This document shows positions 13,753 to 19,961 of a stretch of DNA of 22,607 bases, one piece after another; within the stretch, counting starts at the first letter, position 1; each line of letters starts with the position of its first letter. Source of the DNA: a virus; the IMG/VR virus record IMGVR_UViG_3300025759_009681, positions 1 through 22,607 of that record; one strand, given 5' to 3'. The notes below the pieces were generated by a model that searched no databases, was not told the DNA's origin, and saw only the letters and a list, made by a program, of their open reading frames with translations. The translations under genes and the position numbers were made by a program.

Positions 13753-13760
13753 TCAACTGT

Positions 13761-13799
13761 ACTACCGGAACGGAGAAGGGTTTACCCTGCGCCGGTAGT
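13761..13799 (+). ncRNA. Tandem hairpin 2 of the terminase leader
   Basis: ACTACCGG (13761-13768) pairs with CCGGTAGT (13792-13799), an 8-bp stem. The 23-base apical part equals that of hairpin 1 except for one C-to-T change (loop TTTA instead of TTCA). Different stems that still pair, around a kept loop, show selection on the structure. Confidence 0.65.
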
Positions 13800-13900
13800 T
13801 CATTTTTACTAATCGACCCGTTCTCAACAAGGGGGGCGGGTTCGCAACAAGGGCGGCCAATAAAAGGACATAGGGAACCTGCTGGTACGTGGGAAACATC

Positions 13901-13961
13901 TGTTACTGTAATACTAAGGGGGTATCCACCAAAAGTCAACTATCCTGTAGTACAGGCCCCC
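13901..13961 (+). promoter_or_regulatory. Extended -10 and nested hairpin before terL
   Basis: TG-T-TACTGT (13901-13909) is an extended -10 with an expected start near 13916. GGGGG (13918-13922) can pair with CCCCC (13957-13961), and CCTGT-AGT-ACAGG (13944-13956) forms a short hairpin inside. Eight A residues follow, so it is not a terminator on the plus strand. Confidence 0.4.
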
Positions 13962-13996
13962 AAAAAAAATACGCACCCAATACTTTCTACTGTGAT

Positions 13997-15250
13997 ATGG
14001 CTGTACGTACACCACCCGCACTATCGCTACGGCACGCGCAGGGTGAAGTTTTCAACAGCGATGCGCGTTTTCGCGTACTGGTAGCAGGCCGCCGCTTCGG
14101 GAAGTCGTACCTAGCCTGCATCGAACTATTGCGTGGAGCGATTGCCGCACCCGGCGAGACCTTCTTTTATTGCGCCCCGACTTACCGCATGGCAAAAGAC
14201 ATTGCCTGGAAAGTTATGAAACGTATTGTTCCCCCGGCGTGGATCAAATCCAAGAACGAAACGGACCTCAAGCTGGAACTTGTCAACGGTTCCACGATTG
14301 AGTTAAAGGGCACCGAAAACGCAATGGCGCTACGAGGCCGCAGTTTATCGGGCGTAGTCCTCGACGAAGCCGCATTTATGGACGCCGCCGTCTGGTTCGA
14401 GGTAATCCGCCCCGCACTAGCCGACAAACAGGGCTGGGCCTTATTTATTTCCACCCCCGATGGAACGGCCAGCTGGTTTTACGAGCTATGGCAGTACTGC
14501 ATCACAGGCGACGCCAACTGGAAACGGTGGAGCTTCACTACGATTGAAGGCGGCAACGTTCCACCGGAGGAAATCGAAGCTGCACGAGGCCAACTCGACC
14601 CCCGAACTTTCCGCCAAGAGTTCGAGGCCAGCTTTGAAAACCTATCCGGCCTCGTTGCCGTCTCATTTAGCGACGCCAACATCAGCACCACCGCAAAGGA
14701 CATCCCAATCCTCCCATTACTACTGGGCGTGGACTTCAACGTGGACCCAATGACAGGAATCTGCGCCGTCACGGACAACGACACCCTCTACGTTTTCGAC
14801 GAAATCCACCTAACCGGCGGCGCCACCACCTGGGATTTCACAGAAGAAGTAATCCGCCGCTTCGGCCTGGAACGTCGCATCATGGCCTGCCCGGACCCAA
14901 CAGGCGGCGCCCGCAAAACGCAAGGTGTAGGCGCAACAGACCACAACATTTTACGAAAATCGGGATTCCGCGTCTGCGCACCCCGCAGCCCATGGAAAGT
15001 ACGCGACAAAATCACCGCCGTCAACACCGCGCTTTTAGATGCCACTGGAACGCGCCGCTGCTTCATCCACCCGCGCTGCAAGGAACTAATCAAATCCTTC
15101 CGCAGCCTGACCTATGCCCCTGGAACGGGCCTACCGAACAAAAATCTTGGCGTAGACCATGCTTTTGACGCTTTCGGTTACTTATGCCTACAACAATTCA
15201 ACCTGGCAAAAGCAGGCGTAATGGGCAAAACTTCATATAGGTTGTACTGA
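13997..15250 (+). CDS. terL: Terminase large subunit
   Basis: The 417-residue packaging motor has Walker A VAGRRFGKS near residue 30, Walker B SGVVLDEAA and the coupling motif LFISTPDGT. The C-terminal RNase H-like nuclease has LGVDFNVDP, MACPDPTGG and DHAFDAFGYL supplying the acidic metal ligands. It drives ATP-dependent packaging and cuts concatemeric DNA. The ATG at 13997 gives MAVRTPPALSL; a longer frame from 13889 would pass through the leader hairpin and adds a non-conserved stretch, so it is rejected. No Shine-Dalgarno is seen. The gene is preceded by the hairpin-rich leader. Confidence 0.95.
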   Translation: MAVRTPPALSLRHAQGEVFNSDARFRVLVAGRRFGKSYLACIELLRGAIAAPGETFFYCAPTYRMAKDIAWKVMKRIVPPAWIKSKNETDLKLELVNGSTIELKGTENAMALRGRSLSGVVLDEAAFMDAAVWFEVIRPALADKQGWALFISTPDGTASWFYELWQYCITGDANWKRWSFTTIEGGNVPPEEIEAARGQLDPRTFRQEFEASFENLSGLVAVSFSDANISTTAKDIPILPLLLGVDFNVDPMTGICAVTDNDTLYVFDEIHLTGGATTWDFTEEVIRRFGLERRIMACPDPTGGARKTQGVGATDHNILRKSGFRVCAPRSPWKVRDKITAVNTALLDATGTRRCFIHPRCKELIKSFRSLTYAPGTGLPNKNLGVDHAFDAFGYLCLQQFNLAKAGVMGKTSYRLY

Positions 15251-15263
15251 GCTACACAAACCA

Positions 15264-15758
15264 ATGGTTAATTACGAAGGCCCAAAAAAGCGAACCCGTG
15301 GTGATAAACGCGCCCAAGAATACATCGAGGCACGACAACGCCGCATGTACCGGCACCAACTTGACGGCCACAGCGTGCGCCAAATCGTATATGAACATTC
15401 TGCCCGCGAAGGAATAAGCATCCCCACTGCCTGGCGCGACTGGGACCAAGTAAAAAGCTGGACCGAAGAGGACTGGATCCGCGACCGCGAAGCAATGCTG
15501 GGCCGCATCCAAACAATGCGTCTCCGCGTCGTCCACGCCGCCATGAAAAAAGGCCACTACCAAGTCGCCGCGCAAGTTTTGGATTCCCTGGGACGTGTTC
15601 TGGGCGAAAACACCCCCGAACAAGTCTCGGTCCAAGTTCCATCACTAAATATCCAAGTCGAACCAAAAGTAGTCACCGCGCAACTACCGCAAAGCGACGT
15701 AATCGAAGCCGAAATAACACCACAAAAAGAGGTAGATTCAGCTGAACCCAGCGAGTAA
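15264..15758 (+). CDS. HTH protein after terL, candidate small terminase
   Basis: The 164-residue protein starts MVNYEGPKKRTRGDKRAQEY. A putative HTH lies at about residues 35-60 (SVRQIVYEHSAREGISIPTA), then a helical part (AMLGRIQTMRLRVVHAAMKK, then VAAQVLDSLGRVLGE) and a disordered acidic tail. N-terminal HTH plus a helical oligomerisation segment is the layout of small terminase subunits, but they usually precede terL. It starts 13 bases after terL. The gene at 11213-11581 has a similar layout, so which one, if either, serves is open. Confidence 0.55.
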   Translation: MVNYEGPKKRTRGDKRAQEYIEARQRRMYRHQLDGHSVRQIVYEHSAREGISIPTAWRDWDQVKSWTEEDWIRDREAMLGRIQTMRLRVVHAAMKKGHYQVAAQVLDSLGRVLGENTPEQVSVQVPSLNIQVEPKVVTAQLPQSDVIEAEITPQKEVDSAEPSE

Positions 15759-15762
15759 ATCA

Positions 15763-15828
15763 ATGCCCGGACACTACGGCCAAGGCAAAAAGAAGAAGCC
15801 CAAAGGAAAGAAAGGCCCCAAGAAGTAG
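15763..15828 (+). CDS. Tiny Lys-rich protein, 21 residues
   Basis: The ATG four bases past the previous stop gives MPGHYGQGKKKKPKGKKGPK plus K. A short Gly-Tyr head and a poly-Lys tail are typical of very small phage proteins found near packaging and head genes. Such peptides are thought to bind DNA or the capsid interior, but no function is known here. Short length makes it uncertain. Confidence 0.45.
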   Translation: MPGHYGQGKKKKPKGKKGPKK

Positions 15829-15853
15829 AATATGAACAGCTGTCGCGATTTCC

Positions 15854-16021
15854 ATGGCAAAACGCGGTCTTTACGCCAATATCCACGCCAAGCGTAAGCG
15901 CATCAAGGGTGGCGCGGACGAAAAAATGCGCAAACCAGGCTCAAAGGGCGCCCCAACCGCTGACGCATTCAAAAAAGCGGCCAAAACAGCCAAAAAACGT
16001 AAACCAAAGGGACAAAAATAG
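15854..16021 (+). CDS. Small basic protein (DUF6321-like)
   Basis: The 55-residue product starts MAKRGLYANIHAKRKRIKGG and continues ADEKMRKPGSKGAPTADAFK. The (K)RGLYxNIHAKRxRIKxG...EKMRKPGxKGAPT pattern is common in phages and, as far as I recall, assigned to DUF6321. It is strongly basic and probably nucleic-acid-binding. Its stop TAG shares its G with the GTG start of the next gene. Confidence 0.65.
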   Translation: MAKRGLYANIHAKRKRIKGGADEKMRKPGSKGAPTADAFKKAAKTAKKRKPKGQK

Positions 16022-16200
16022 TGGGCACCCGAATCGTCAGCGGTTTCTGCACACACCTCGAAGTGGACTCCGAAAGCCGCACCACGGAAGCCTCATTTGC
16101 CTTCATGACACCCCAAGACCCCGAGGATTTTGCGGGTCTGATGGTACGTCTTGCCAGCGGCATCGAAGTAATGATCGAAGTCGAGGACGATGAGAACTAG
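16021..16200 (+). CDS. Small acidic protein, 59 residues, GTG start
   Basis: Starting at the GTG that overlaps the previous TAG by one base, the protein reads MGTRIVSGFCTHLEVDSESR, then TTEASFAFMTPQDPEDFAGL and IEVMIEVEDDEN. It is acidic and beta-rich, with no recognised family. The one-base stop/start overlap with the very basic previous protein suggests a coupled acidic/basic pair. Confidence 0.5.
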   Translation: MGTRIVSGFCTHLEVDSESRTTEASFAFMTPQDPEDFAGLMVRLASGIEVMIEVEDDEN

Positions 16201-16216
16201 TTAAAAGAAAACTAGC

Positions 16217-16222
16217 TATACT
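16217..16222 (+). promoter_or_regulatory. Possible -10 before the fibre gene pair
   Basis: TATACT lies 31 bases before the ATG at 16254, flanked by CTAG repeats (16212-16215 and 16227-16230). No clear -35 is present. Confidence 0.3.
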
Positions 16223-16253
16223 ATCACTAGATTGCTCTACTGCGGCTTAAGCG

Positions 16254-16496
16254 ATGTCTACGACCGCACGCACACAAAGCGGTTTAATAAGAAACCCTGA
16301 CGGCACATATTCAGCCTCAGTTGTCCAAGGTTTAGAAGTACCCGGCCACGATTACATCGAATTTAGCCCTGCAGCTACCCCAGCTACCGGAAGTCAAGAC
16401 GTAATCTTTAAACTCGGTGGTGCCACTGGAACGACGGTAGCAACTTTAACGTTGACTTATTCCAGTGGAAACCTTTCCAGCGTTGCTAAGGTCTAG
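16254..16496 (+). CDS. Small phage structural-type protein
   Basis: The 80-residue protein begins MSTTARTQSGLIRNPDGTYS and has HDYIEFSPAA and then FKLGGATGTTVATLTLTYSS. The DYIxxxxxxxx...(Y/F)K.GGATGTTVATLTLxY...NLxSV pattern is frequent in small phage proteins encoded just before tail or head fibre genes. It should be a beta-rich virion or connector protein. The stop is two bases before the ATG of the DGR target, so the two are surely cotranscribed. Confidence 0.55.
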   Translation: MSTTARTQSGLIRNPDGTYSASVVQGLEVPGHDYIEFSPAATPATGSQDVIFKLGGATGTTVATLTLTYSSGNLSSVAKV

Positions 16497-16498
16497 TC

Positions 16499-18118
16499 AT
16501 GAGCTATAAGTTCAACCCATTTACCGGCAACCTCGACGAAGTAGGAGCAGGCGGCGCTGCCACTCCTGGCGGTGCGGACACGCAGGTTCAATTTAATGAC
16601 GGCGGAGCCCTAGGTGGTGACGCCGGTCTTACCTACGACAAAACGACAGACAAGCTCACTGTCGGCGGTGACCTTGAACTAGAGAATGGCGGAACATTCA
16701 CTACCACTGGCCCTATTGGCGTAGGCGGTGCTAACTATGGAGCAGCAGGTCAAGTACTTGTCTCCAATGGATCCAGTGCAGCCCCAACCTGGGAGCAAAT
16801 TACTCCATCCGCAGTCTTTGGCTGGGACCACGACGATGATACTTATGGGCTTTATCTGCCAGGTACCAGCATCAAAGTCAGCGACCTTACGGGCGCGGTA
16901 GACATTGACGTTCAATCGCGAATGCGTCGTTGTGTCATTAACGATGCTGGGGTTGTTCAGTATTACCTAGACGCTGATGACAGCGACATGAAAGCAGGCG
17001 ATTGGCTTCGCATTATAGAAACTGAAGCACTTGATACTGCTTATACTGGCACAATTAGTGAAAGCACAAATAGTTCACTTCGTGTCGGTGTACCGGCATG
17101 GGCTGCTGGTACGTTCACCGTGGGGCAGCGTGTTACGAATGGCGGGTACTTGTGGGAATGCCTTGCAGCCACTTCAACTGCTACACCTGCCGCTGGTGCA
17201 GTAGCAAGTGACCTTACAGGTACTGATGGTCAAGTGGTTGTTGAGGTGCCTGCATTCAGCGTGCGTTACGGCTTCTTAAATGGTGTTCACACCCGTGAAG
17301 TCAAATTGGGTTGTAACGATGGTCTTATTGCCCAAGGTTTCCGGCCACATCCTGCATTTATCAAGACAGACGGTACTTACAAAAGTGCGTTCTATTTTGG
17401 GGCTTATCACACCTATGACGATGCTGGCACTGGATCTAGCGTAAGCGGTCAAACAAATACCCGCAGCCAAACCCGCAACACCTTCCGCACCGAAGCCGCA
17501 GCTCGTGGCACTGGATGGCATGTATTGTCTTACTTAGAGCTGGCTGCTATTCAAACACTGCTTGTTTGCGAGTTTCAGGATTACAACTCACAAAAAGTGA
17601 TTGGGAATGGCTCTGACGCTGGCACAACTTATGGAGTGACAACAGGTCAAAGTGATGGTGATGGCAATCACAGCGTCAACAGCACTGATAACGGTTCCAA
17701 CGCTGATGATTACATGTCATATCGCGGCATTGAAAATCTTTATGGTCGCGCGTGGCAATTCGTTGACGGCATAAACGTTTATGAGCGAGTGGTCTATTTG
17801 ACTAATGATCAAACAGCTTTTGCAGACAACACTGCTGATGGTTATGACTTTTACGCTCAAGTTCCAACTGGATCAGCGTCATACCAGAAAGAGCTACATC
17901 CGTTAGCAGATGTATTTTTACCGTCTGTTGTGACGGGAGCAAGCAGCACGACGTACCTGGGAGATGCTTTCTGGAGCTCTACCGGGTGGCGTGTGGCCTA
18001 TGTGGGGGGCGATTCCGGCAATGGTGCGCTGGTTGGGGCCTTCTGCTTGTGGCTGGCCGATGCTTCGGGCGTTTCCGGCGCGTACTTCGGGTCTCGCCTG
18101 GCGTATGCTGAAAATTAA
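16499..18118 (+). CDS. Fibre-like protein with C-type-lectin domain, DGR target
   Basis: The 539-residue protein starts MSYKFNPFTGNLDEVGAGG and has QVQFNDGGALGGDAGLTYDK, the usual start of phage fibre proteins. From about residue 270 it carries a formylglycine-enzyme/C-type-lectin-like fold (FIKTDGTYKSAFYFGAY, GTGWHVLSYLELAAIQTLL, MSYRGIENLYGRAWQF, GDAFWSSTGWRVAYVGG). The VR encodes roughly residues 495-533, GWRVAYVGGDSGNG to YFGSRL, followed by AYAEN. The changing residues lie where lectin-fold targets display their binding surface. Adenine-directed mutagenesis would alter about 15-20 residues here. Binding to a host receptor is the expected role. Confidence 0.85.
   Translation: MSYKFNPFTGNLDEVGAGGAATPGGADTQVQFNDGGALGGDAGLTYDKTTDKLTVGGDLELENGGTFTTTGPIGVGGANYGAAGQVLVSNGSSAAPTWEQITPSAVFGWDHDDDTYGLYLPGTSIKVSDLTGAVDIDVQSRMRRCVINDAGVVQYYLDADDSDMKAGDWLRIIETEALDTAYTGTISESTNSSLRVGVPAWAAGTFTVGQRVTNGGYLWECLAATSTATPAAGAVASDLTGTDGQVVVEVPAFSVRYGFLNGVHTREVKLGCNDGLIAQGFRPHPAFIKTDGTYKSAFYFGAYHTYDDAGTGSSVSGQTNTRSQTRNTFRTEAAARGTGWHVLSYLELAAIQTLLVCEFQDYNSQKVIGNGSDAGTTYGVTTGQSDGDGNHSVNSTDNGSNADDYMSYRGIENLYGRAWQFVDGINVYERVVYLTNDQTAFADNTADGYDFYAQVPTGSASYQKELHPLADVFLPSVVTGASSTTYLGDAFWSSTGWRVAYVGGDSGNGALVGAFCLWLADASGVSGAYFGSRLAYAEN
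17982..18098 (+). repeat. DGR variable repeat (VR)
   Basis: 117 bases in the 3' end of the fibre gene, matching the TR at 18178-18294 without gaps. There are 93 identities and 24 mismatches; 23 mismatches are at TR adenines (14 to G, 7 to T, 2 to C) and one is T to G. The first 17 bases and the last 12 are identical. The shared 3' end (TCGGGTCTCGCC) is where the IMH-like element for homing is expected. Confidence 0.97.
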
Positions 18119-18136
18119 GAAAAGCTATACTTATAC

Positions 18137-18158
18137 GGTGATGCCAAATTACATCACC
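18137..18158 (+). repeat. Hairpin downstream of VR
   Basis: GGTGATG (18137-18143) and CATCACC (18152-18158) form a perfect 7-bp stem with an 8-base loop, 39 bases after VR and 20 before TR. Some DGRs have a hairpin or cruciform just after VR that aids homing; an 8-base loop is longer than the usual 4. It could also be a weak transcript end. Alternative pairing GCCAA/TTGGC exists. Confidence 0.5.
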
Positions 18159-18177
18159 TTGGCTTGGCTCTGTTTTT

Positions 18178-18294
18178 CCGGGTGGCGTGTGGCCAATGTG
18201 GGAGGCAATTCCAACAATGGTACGCAGGATGGAGCCTTCTACTTGAATCTGAACAATGATTCGGGCAATTCCAACACGAACATCGGGTCTCGCC
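18178..18294 (+). repeat. DGR template repeat (TR)
   Basis: 117 bases located between the fibre gene and the RT gene. It contains 29 adenines, mostly as AAY codons in the VR frame (aat, aac), so adenine changes can yield many residues. In frame it would read GWRVANVGGNSNNG, then QDGAFYLNLNNDSGN and INIGSRR-like residues. Only six adenines are unchanged in VR. Confidence 0.97.
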
Positions 18295-18297
18295 GTT

Positions 18298-18406
18298 GCC
18301 CCCAGGTTTTTAGTAAACCATACAGAGCAAGCCACACCTCTTGGTGAAACAACTGCACCGCATAAAGCATTAGTAGGTACGCCGAATATGCTGCGACGCT
18401 GGGGGC
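18298..18406 (+). ncRNA. TR-RT spacer RNA closed by an 8-bp helix
   Basis: GCCCCCAG (18298-18305) and CTGGGGGC (18399-18406) are perfect complements enclosing 93 bases. In the Bordetella DGR the spacer after TR primes cDNA synthesis and must fold; this spacer (about 118 bases from TR to the RT ATG) is a comparable length. The right arm lies six bases before the RT ATG. Confidence 0.5.
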
Positions 18407-18412
18407 TTAAAA

Positions 18413-19495
18413 ATGAAACGTTATGGTAATTTATATCATCAAATTTACGACATAGAAAACCTTCGGGTTGCTTACGAAAATGCAAAGCGTGGCAAGACCA
18501 GAACTCAACAAGTTATAAAAGTAGACGAAAATCCTAATTGTTATTTGCTTAAAATACAGCAACTGTTAGAAGATGAAGCATTTGTGAATGGCAAATACAC
18601 CACTTTCGAGCTGGTAGAGCGCGGCAAACATCGCGTTATCCATGCCTTACCATTTTTCCCTGACAGAATTATTCACCATGCAATCGTTCAAATTATTGGT
18701 CCAATATGGATAAAAGCGTTTATCCGCGATAGTTATTCCTCGATACCAGGCAGGGGCATACATGATGGCGTTAGACGCATCAAACATATAATGCCGAACT
18801 GCAAGGGATGGTATGCGTTGAAATGTGACATCAAAAAATTTTACCCATCGATAGATCATGACGCACTTAAAACAGCTGTCCGCGCAAAGATAAAAGACCC
18901 AAGCCTGCTAAAGATTCTGGATACAATCATTGATTCCGAAGAAGGCGTACCAATTGGTAATTACTTAAGCCAATATTTTGGTAACGTAATATTTAACTCA
19001 TTTGATCACTGGATAAAGGAGGATCAAGGCGTTAAGTATTATTTTAGATATTGCGATGACTTTGTCATTCTTGCCCCAAGCAAAGAAAGACTTCATTTGC
19101 TAAAGAAAGAAATAGAAAGCTACTTAAAGCAGCTCAAATTAACACTAAAAGAAAACTGGCAAATATTCCCTATTGATTCTAGAGGCGTTGATTTTATGGG
19201 TTATCGTTTTTGGTGTGATAAAACTTTGGTTCGCAAAGCAACCATTCAGCGATTTAAGGAAAGATTGAAGGTCAAGCGTATGACGTTGAATGAAGCAATT
19301 CGACTGCGGCATGTCATTGGATCTTTTCGCGGCTGGCTTCGGTACGCTGATACGTCTAAACTGATAAAAGAAAGCGTATTGCCAGCCAAATCCCGTGTCA
19401 AAGCCTACCTTCGTAAATTACGGCAGCGATTATCCCAGACCTCGCTTCGTCAAGAATCAGTGGCTTGTTCCGTATGCCGTTACCCCAAGCACTGA
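18413..19495 (+). CDS. DGR reverse transcriptase
   Basis: The 360-residue enzyme carries the RT palm motifs. They are RGKHRVIHALPFFPDRIIHH, SYSSIPGRGIHDGVRRI, KCDIKKFYPSIDH (first catalytic Asp), EGVPIGNYLSQYFGN, YYFRYCDDFVIL (Y-C-D-D) and GVDFMGYRFW. The IGNxLSQ form of motif 4, instead of the QG..LSP of group II introns, marks a DGR enzyme. All catalytic Asp residues are present. It copies the TR RNA with adenine errors; the cDNA replaces VR. The gene looks AT-richer than its neighbours. The last 34 or so codons overlap the next gene in another frame, so the C-terminus may be an extension. Confidence 0.96.
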   Translation: MKRYGNLYHQIYDIENLRVAYENAKRGKTRTQQVIKVDENPNCYLLKIQQLLEDEAFVNGKYTTFELVERGKHRVIHALPFFPDRIIHHAIVQIIGPIWIKAFIRDSYSSIPGRGIHDGVRRIKHIMPNCKGWYALKCDIKKFYPSIDHDALKTAVRAKIKDPSLLKILDTIIDSEEGVPIGNYLSQYFGNVIFNSFDHWIKEDQGVKYYFRYCDDFVILAPSKERLHLLKKEIESYLKQLKLTLKENWQIFPIDSRGVDFMGYRFWCDKTLVRKATIQRFKERLKVKRMTLNEAIRLRHVIGSFRGWLRYADTSKLIKESVLPAKSRVKAYLRKLRQRLSQTSLRQESVACSVCRYPKH

Positions 19496-19763
19496 TGAGG
19501 ATGGCGTAATCAGCTACGAAGCAAGCGAAGTTGCAAGCAAGACGCTATTTGCACACGATCTTGATGCCGTGGTTCCAGCAGGTAATGATGCTGACGTGAT
19601 TGAAGCCGTTAAACACGGGATCAGATTGCAACGAGCAGCGGAATACCCACCGATTCAGGATTTTCTAGACGGGACCGCCAAAGACGATCAAGACCAAATC
19701 GATGAATACAAGGCTGCCTGTCTTGCAGTAAAGGCAAAGTACCCGTTCCCCGAGGAGCAGTAG
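19395..19763 (+). CDS. Tail/fibre assembly chaperone-like protein
   Basis: A GTG at 19395 gives MSKPTFVNYGSDYPRPRFVK, then WLVPYAVTPSTDEDG. The C-terminal part reads AAEYPPIQDFLDGTAKDDQD, then QIDEYKAACLAVKAKYPFPE. The YPP(I)xDxLDGxxKxDxxQxxxYxxxCLAVKxKYP pattern is common in small phage proteins encoded after fibre genes, often labelled XkdW-like or assembly chaperones. The first third lies inside the end of the RT gene in a different frame. The N-terminal residues look protein-like, so the overlap is likely real. Confidence 0.65.
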   Translation: MSKPTFVNYGSDYPRPRFVKNQWLVPYAVTPSTDEDGVISYEASEVASKTLFAHDLDAVVPAGNDADVIEAVKHGIRLQRAAEYPPIQDFLDGTAKDDQDQIDEYKAACLAVKAKYPFPEEQ

Positions 19764-19764
19764 T

Positions 19765-19941
19765 ATCAAAAGCGCACTCCAAGTCTCACTAGACACTAAT
19801 GGTGCTACTGGCATCGCACTTGGCATCGGCGGCGGCACTAACGCTCACACCTCCACATGGTCAGCGGCTGCTAATGCAGCTTGGCTTAGTCTTGACGCCA
19901 AGGGCTGGAACATCACACATAATGGACCTGATCCTACCTAA
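19765..19941 (+). CDS. Small reading frame without a standard start codon
   Basis: A 58-codon frame begins at an ATC (19765). It reads IKSALQVSLDTNGATGIALG, then GGGTNAHTSTWSAAANAAWL and SLDAKGWNITHNGPDPT. The repeated A...L.AKGW.I..NGP end resembles leucine-rich tail-protein repeats in phages. AGGAG lies seven bases before the ATC, the ideal distance for a ribosome site. No ATG, GTG or TTG is in frame before it back to a stop at 19729. It could be a rare AUC start, a decayed gene or the end of a frame-shifted product. Confidence 0.45.
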   Translation: MKSALQVSLDTNGATGIALGIGGGTNAHTSTWSAAANAAWLSLDAKGWNITHNGPDPT

Positions 19942-19961
19942 TCGTAAGAAGCGGTGACTAA

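Noticed and set aside
13712-13799. Glutamine (glnA/downstream-peptide) riboswitch
   Set aside because: ACGGAGAAGGG and GTTCACCC resemble pieces of that motif, but their order, spacing and the two-hairpin layout do not fit, and the next gene is a terminase.
13700-13860. CRISPR array
   Set aside because: Only two copies, with palindromic stems that differ and no spacer-repeat pattern.
13917-13969. Rho-independent terminator before terL
   Set aside because: The G5/C5 hairpin is followed by A8 rather than a T run on the plus strand, and on the minus strand the T run precedes the hairpin.
13889-13996. Longer N-terminus of TerL
   Set aside because: It would cover the leader hairpin, is Cys-rich and unlike TerL starts; ATG 13997 gives the expected distance to Walker A.
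17964-18347. Protein-coding gene spanning VR and TR in one frame
   Set aside because: This open frame is a by-product of TR sharing the VR reading frame; the fibre gene stops at 18118 in its own frame.
18413-19495. Group II intron or retron reverse transcriptase
   Set aside because: Motif 4 is IGNYLSQ rather than QG..LSP, no maturase or intron domain is present, and an adenine-mutated TR/VR pair is adjacent.
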